A DNA stretch of 18,489 nt from Halomonas chromatireducens (GTDB taxonomy: Bacteria > Pseudomonadota > Gammaproteobacteria > Pseudomonadales > Halomonadaceae): assembly GCF_001545155.1 (NCBI RefSeq), contig NZ_CP014226.1, positions 3,567,327 to 3,585,815 of the forward strand, in the 5' to 3' direction. Under the pieces are notes generated by a model that did no database searches, was not told where the DNA came from, and worked only from the letters and a program-made list of their open reading frames with translations. A program made the position numbers and the translations under genes. Positions 14,879 to 18,489 of the stretch are shown piece after piece. Position 1 is the first letter of the stretch. Each line of letters starts with the position of its first letter.

Positions 14879-16180
14879 TCAGCCGACGATGTCCTCGAAC
14901 GCAAAATTAAGCTGCTCGGCAAGGCGTGCGTAGTTCTCTTCCAGTGCGAGATCGTCGTCTGCCCCCATCCACACGTAAGCCAGGGCGTAGCTGTAGCTGT
15001 CTTGCTCAGGTAGGGATGACAAGCGCATGCCGATCTCGACCTGTACCGTGATCATGGTGCCGGGAAAGGCTTGCTGCAGTGTCTCGATTTCCTCGGCACT
15101 CGGTACCCGGCTGACGGTGGCGTCGACGAAGAACACCCGATAGAAGAATTTCGCTGCAACCTTGAATGCCCCTTGACGGTAAGGCATGTCTGGCAACTGT
15201 CCCAGAGCCAGGTCCACCGTCACTTGCTGATGGCTGACCCCATCGACCTTTTCGAAAAGGTCGCAGTGTGATTGTGCAATACGGGTATTGATCTCCAGCA
15301 GCCAAATGCGATCTTGAACCTCATCCCAGAAGTATTCGACGTTGAAGGCCGCATTGTCGTATCCGATATGGGCCATCACTTGACGAGTCAGTTCCTGCAT
15401 CTTTGCCTGAATGTGAGAGGGTAGACGGGACGGGTAGCGATAATAGAAAAAACTCAGCACTTGCGGATAGCGAATCGAATCGACAATGGCATAAGGGGTA
15501 ACATCACCTTGGAAGACGTATCCCTCGACCGTACATTGCCACCCACCGATAATCTCTTCAGCCATGCAGTGGCCACCATCGACAGAGCGCACTTCGCCAG
15601 GCAAGCTGGCTTGCTCAAGCACATAATTGAAAGGCTCTGAAATCGTGCCAATGCCTTCACACAATTGCGATACGGCATGGGCGAAGTCCTCGGGACTATC
15701 AATGCGGAAGCCAAGTCGCGACCCTGAAGACTTGATGGGTTTCACGAAAAAGGGGAAATAAAGCCCAGCCTCTCCAATATGCTGCAATGCCTGGCTGTCG
15801 AAGGGATCAAAAACGGTAAAGCGCGGAATATAATCGGCAATCACCTCATGTTGAACGAGTCGACTCCAATACTTGTGCTCGCATTTTAGCAAACTCTCGA
15901 GACTGGTAGAGCGCGTACCAAATCGCTTGCAGAGCAGCGGCAGCATGGTCGAGACGGGGAAATCCATGTAGCCAACGATGGCATCAATAGGCTCACTGAA
16001 TTCTTTCAGTTGAGTTTCGGCCCTGTCCAGCATGTCTTCGATAGGAAAAACTTCTGTATCGTTGACCTCCATTGGGTCGATCACACCATGAAACCGATAA
16101 TTCTCAGCCCCACGTAAGTGATTGAGTCGTTTGCAATTATAATCATCCATCCCGACAACAAAAATATTCCGTTCGCTCAT
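14879..16180 (-). CDS. ATP-grasp domain protein (carboxylate-amine ligase type)
   Basis: A 433-residue ATP-grasp enzyme. These activate a carboxylate as acyl-phosphate and join it to an amine or thiol. The N-terminal pre-ATP-grasp domain begins MSERNIFVVGMDDYN. The nucleotide-binding lysine region is FVKPIKSSGSRLGF at about 145-158. A Mg-binding strand pair follows at FNVEYFW (about 279) and LLEINTR (295-300). ATG 16180 is chosen because AGGAGG lies six bases upstream; an ORF extension of 35 codons lacks a ribosome-binding site. It resembles proteins annotated as biotin-carboxylase-like, but no biotin-related domain is present, so that label would be misleading. It is divergently transcribed from cyanophycinase and precedes the S15-like hydrolase, suggesting a peptide or amide-forming step paired with a hydrolase. 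Confidence 0.85.
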   Translation of the reverse strand: MSERNIFVVGMDDYNCKRLNHLRGAENYRFHGVIDPMEVNDTEVFPIEDMLDRAETQLKEFSEPIDAIVGYMDFPVSTMLPLLCKRFGTRSTSLESLLKCEHKYWSRLVQHEVIADYIPRFTVFDPFDSQALQHIGEAGLYFPFFVKPIKSSGSRLGFRIDSPEDFAHAVSQLCEGIGTISEPFNYVLEQASLPGEVRSVDGGHCMAEEIIGGWQCTVEGYVFQGDVTPYAIVDSIRYPQVLSFFYYRYPSRLPSHIQAKMQELTRQVMAHIGYDNAAFNVEYFWDEVQDRIWLLEINTRIAQSHCDLFEKVDGVSHQQVTVDLALGQLPDMPYRQGAFKVAAKFFYRVFFVDATVSRVPSAEEIETLQQAFPGTMITVQVEIGMRLSSLPEQDSYSYALAYVWMGADDDLALEENYARLAEQLNFAFEDIVG

Positions 16181-16533
16181 GATCGCCTCCTGGCGCAAGC
16201 TCGGCTGTCGTAGTCCTCGCAGCCGCGGTGCAACGGGTAGCAGGCAGGGTATGGCCATTGCCGTCCTGACCCACGGGACTGGCATGGGGGAAGGCCGCTT
16301 ATCAAAGCATAGCGGTTAATTGTTGCTGCGCTGGGGCAATACGCGATAGAGCAGAAATTTCACTACTCCACAGCTGGGGTCTAGTCCTACCGGGGAATCG
16401 CTATAAACATGGCTAAGGCGGTTTTCGGCTGTTATAAGTGAAGAGACGGGTTAAAGCATCACGCGATACGCCATTACCAGCACCGGTAATGATTCAGCGT
16501 ACCTCAAGAGCGTCGCTGGGCGGCGAATGGGAT
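16181..16533. other. divergent intergenic region between ATP-grasp and cyanophycinase genes
   Basis: It must carry promoters for both directions. TATAAA at 16402-16407 is a candidate -10 for the plus strand, without a convincing -35. The cyanophycinase frame is open from GTG 16438 and ATG 16489, but those codons lack ribosome-binding sites and family similarity, so I treat them as leader. No RNA gene or terminator was recognised. Confidence 0.4.
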
Positions 16534-17397
16534 ATGGCTTCACACTACCCCACCATTTCCGGCCACATCGTGGCCATTGGCGGTGCCGAGGACAAGACTT
16601 CCGAACTCGCCATCCTGCGACGAGTTTTCGAGCTTGCCCCCAAAGACAATGCCGAAGTCGCCATCATCGCCACGGCCAGCAGCATTCCTGAACAGCTCCT
16701 GCCCTGCTATGAAGCGGCTTTTACTCGCCTGGGCGCAAGCCAGGTCCATGCGCTGGAAATCCAGGATCGCCAACAAGCCGCCGACCCCGAGACTGTCCGA
16801 CTTATTCAACGAAGTGGCGTGATTTTCTTGACCGGGGGCGATCAGCTTCGCCTGACCAATATTTTTGGCGGCACCGCCACCCTGCGGGCGATTCGCGAAA
16901 GCCTTAGGGCCGGCGCCGTAGTAGCAGGGACAAGTGCAGGCGCTGCAGCCATGCCAAGCACCATGATCTACAACGGTGCGGCAGCAGACGCCTTGCGCAA
17001 AGGGGCGGTCAACATGAGCTTCGGGCTGGGCATCGTTCGCGGGATGGTCATCGACAGCCACTTTCTCGAGCGGGGTCGATTCACGCGTCTCATGGAAGTG
17101 GGTGCCAGCAACCCGGAGCAGTTGGGCGTCGGCATTGGCGAGAATGCAGCGGTCATTGTTCATCCGAACCGCATTCTGGAAGCCATCGGGCCGGGGCACG
17201 TCATCATCATCGACAGCCGGGATCTGGCGAGCTCCAATATTGCGGAATTGGCGATGGGCGAGCCGGTTGCCGTCGAGCACATGATCCTGCACGCCATGGT
17301 CAGTGGCCATGGATACGATATCGATTCACGACGCTATCTCGTCGCTGAGGAACTCAGCGCCATCCTGGCAGGGAGCCATGGGAATGAACATACTTGA
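16534..17397 (+). CDS. cphB: cyanophycinase
   Basis: A 287-residue serine exopeptidase of the S51 type. It cuts beta-Asp-Arg dipeptides from cyanophycin, the Asp/Arg storage polymer. The nucleophile Ser134 lies in AGTSAGAAAM, matching the GTSAGA elbow of characterised cyanophycinases. HIVAIGGAEDKTS, IFLTGGDQLRL and GLGIVRGMVIDSHFLERGRFTRL are further family blocks. No export signal is seen, so it acts in the cytosol. The start is chosen by homology: known proteins begin only a few residues before GGAEDK. GTG 16438 and ATG 16489 would add 32 and 15 residues. The 3' end overlaps the synthetase start by 14 bases, so synthesis and degradation enzymes are translationally coupled. Confidence 0.93.
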   Translation: MASHYPTISGHIVAIGGAEDKTSELAILRRVFELAPKDNAEVAIIATASSIPEQLLPCYEAAFTRLGASQVHALEIQDRQQAADPETVRLIQRSGVIFLTGGDQLRLTNIFGGTATLRAIRESLRAGAVVAGTSAGAAAMPSTMIYNGAAADALRKGAVNMSFGLGIVRGMVIDSHFLERGRFTRLMEVGASNPEQLGVGIGENAAVIVHPNRILEAIGPGHVIIIDSRDLASSNIAELAMGEPVAVEHMILHAMVSGHGYDIDSRRYLVAEELSAILAGSHGNEHT

Positions 17398-18489
17398 ACA
17401 TCGGGCGCTGCGCGGTCCGAATTACTACAGCCGCTATCCGGCTATCTTCCTGCGCCTGGACATCGGTGAACTCGAGGAGCGGCCAAGCGATACCGTTCCC
17501 GGCATCACAGAACGCATCACCGAACTCCTGCCGACCCTGTACGAGCACCGGTGCTCGGTCGGACGTGCCGGCGGGTTTCTGGAACGACTCGTCCGGGGCA
17601 CCTGGGCCGGCCACGTCGTAGAGCATGTCGCAATTGAACTGCAGAACCTGATCGGCTTTTCGGTGGGCTACGGCAAGACGGTCGATTCCTACGAAACCGG
17701 CATCTATAACGTCGTCTATCGCTACCGGGACGAGGCCTGCGGCCTGGCGGCCGGGGTGGAAGCCATTGATATCGTCACACGGCTCTTCAATGGCGACGAG
17801 ATCGATATCCCCACGGTGGTATCCCGCCTCAAGCAGGTGCGAGACGCGCATATGCTGGGGCCATCTTCGGCATCGATCGTGGATGCCGCCAAGCGCCGAG
17901 GGATTCCCTGGGCTCGCCTTGACCAGAGCAGCAGCTATGTCCAATTGGGACACGGCTGCCGTCAGCAACGAATCCAGGCAACGGTGACTTGCCGCACAAG
18001 CCTGATAAGCCACGGCATCGCCGATGACAAGCACTGGACCAAGCAAGTGCTCGGCGAGGCCGGGATTCCCGTGCCGCATGGGCACATTTGCCATTCGATC
18101 GATGAGGCGCTCGAGGCCGCTCTCGATCTCGGCTATCCCGTTGTCGTAAAGCCGCTGATCGGCAATCACGGCCGCGGTGTCAGCACGGACATCACCAACG
18201 AAGCGGCACTGCGGGAAGCGTTCACCATTGCCTCCCGCCACAATTCGACGGTCATGGTCGAGAACTTCATCAAAGGAGAGGATCACAGGCTACTAGTGAT
18301 CGACGGCAAGCTCGCCGCCGCCGCCAGGCGTCGCCCGGCCCATGTGATCGGCGATGGTCAGACGACACTGCAGGCGCTGATAGACAGGGAGAACCGGGAC
18401 CCGCGTCGCGGTATCGGCCATGAAAACCTGCTGACACAGATTCAGCTGGACGAACATTCCCATCGGCTGATAGCACAGCAGAATCTTAG
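17384..18489 (+). CDS. cphA: cyanophycin synthetase, 5' part (runs off window)
   Basis: The first 368 codons are present with no stop before the edge; full-length CphA is about 870-900 residues. CphA polymerises Asp and Arg into cyanophycin with ATP, using an ATP-grasp domain for Asp addition and a Mur-ligase-like domain for Arg. MNILEHRALRGPNYYS is the standard CphA start. The N-terminal domain is followed at about residue 185 by YVQLGHGCRQQRIQATVT, a CphA hallmark. ATP-grasp segments follow: IADDKHWTKQVLGEAGIPVP, YPVVVKPLIGNHGRGVS and VMVENFIKGEDHRLLVI. The Mur-ligase part lies outside. ATG 17384 is preferred over ATG 17378 because GGGAG is 8 bases upstream of it and only 2 from the other. 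It overlaps cyanophycinase. Confidence 0.96.
   Translation, partial: MNILEHRALRGPNYYSRYPAIFLRLDIGELEERPSDTVPGITERITELLPTLYEHRCSVGRAGGFLERLVRGTWAGHVVEHVAIELQNLIGFSVGYGKTVDSYETGIYNVVYRYRDEACGLAAGVEAIDIVTRLFNGDEIDIPTVVSRLKQVRDAHMLGPSSASIVDAAKRRGIPWARLDQSSSYVQLGHGCRQQRIQATVTCRTSLISHGIADDKHWTKQVLGEAGIPVPHGHICHSIDEALEAALDLGYPVVVKPLIGNHGRGVSTDITNEAALREAFTIASRHNSTVMVENFIKGEDHRLLVIDGKLAAAARRRPAHVIGDGQTTLQALIDRENRDPRRGIGHENLLTQIQLDEHSHRLIAQQNL

Noticed and set aside
16438..16533. Upstream extension of cyanophycinase from GTG 16438
   Set aside because: It has no ribosome-binding site and no similarity to family N-termini, which begin just before GGAEDK.

Overview
The window is an 18.5-kb stretch of a GC-rich gammaproteobacterial chromosome. 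The combination of ispH, a cyanophycin synthetase/cyanophycinase pair, two IS30-family elements and Gac/Csr-type regulatory RNAs suggests a halophilic member of the Halomonadaceae/Oceanospirillales. That assignment is inference; no rRNA or other definitive marker is present. No tRNA, rRNA or CRISPR array was seen.

Region 1 (1-5725): ispH on the minus strand, preceded by what looks like the decayed 3' end of fkpB. Then, on the plus strand, come a squalene/phytoene-synthase-family gene and an unusual 723-residue protein: a cytochrome P450 carrying two C-terminal cyclic-nucleotide-binding (CNB) domains. A stand-alone CheY-like receiver and a 56-residue membrane peptide that overlaps it by one base follow. 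The terpenoid synthase/P450 pair suggests a small terpenoid-modifying cassette whose P450 may be nucleotide-regulated.

Region 2 (about 5784-10487): a mobile, AT-richer islet. A frameshifted IS30 element is followed by a translationally coupled cytidylyltransferase (TagD-like)/HIT pair. Next are a truncated transposase OrfA, a second IS30 element with an intact transposase, a stray IS30 terminus, and a Stealth-family sugar-phosphate transferase gene. The nucleotidyltransferase, HIT and Stealth genes look like pieces of a surface-polysaccharide phosphotransfer locus broken up by insertion sequences.

Region 3 (10783-12658): a GC-rich membrane acyltransferase gene, a perfect GacA/UvrY-type operator (TGTAAG-N6-CTTACA), and two tandem RNAs. 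Each RNA has about eight GGA motifs, many in hairpin loops, and ends in a strong intrinsic terminator. They look like CsrB/RsmZ-family decoys for CsrA/RsmA. They are encoded entirely between protein genes and are the clearest non-coding discovery in the window.

Region 4 (12777-18489): a divergent locus around cyanophycin. On the minus strand, an ATP-grasp ligase and a CocE/NonD (peptidase S15-like) serine hydrolase form a probable operon. On the plus strand, cyanophycinase overlaps the start of cyanophycin synthetase, which runs off the right edge. The arrangement suggests that the ligase and hydrolase act on cyanophycin-derived or related peptides (inference).
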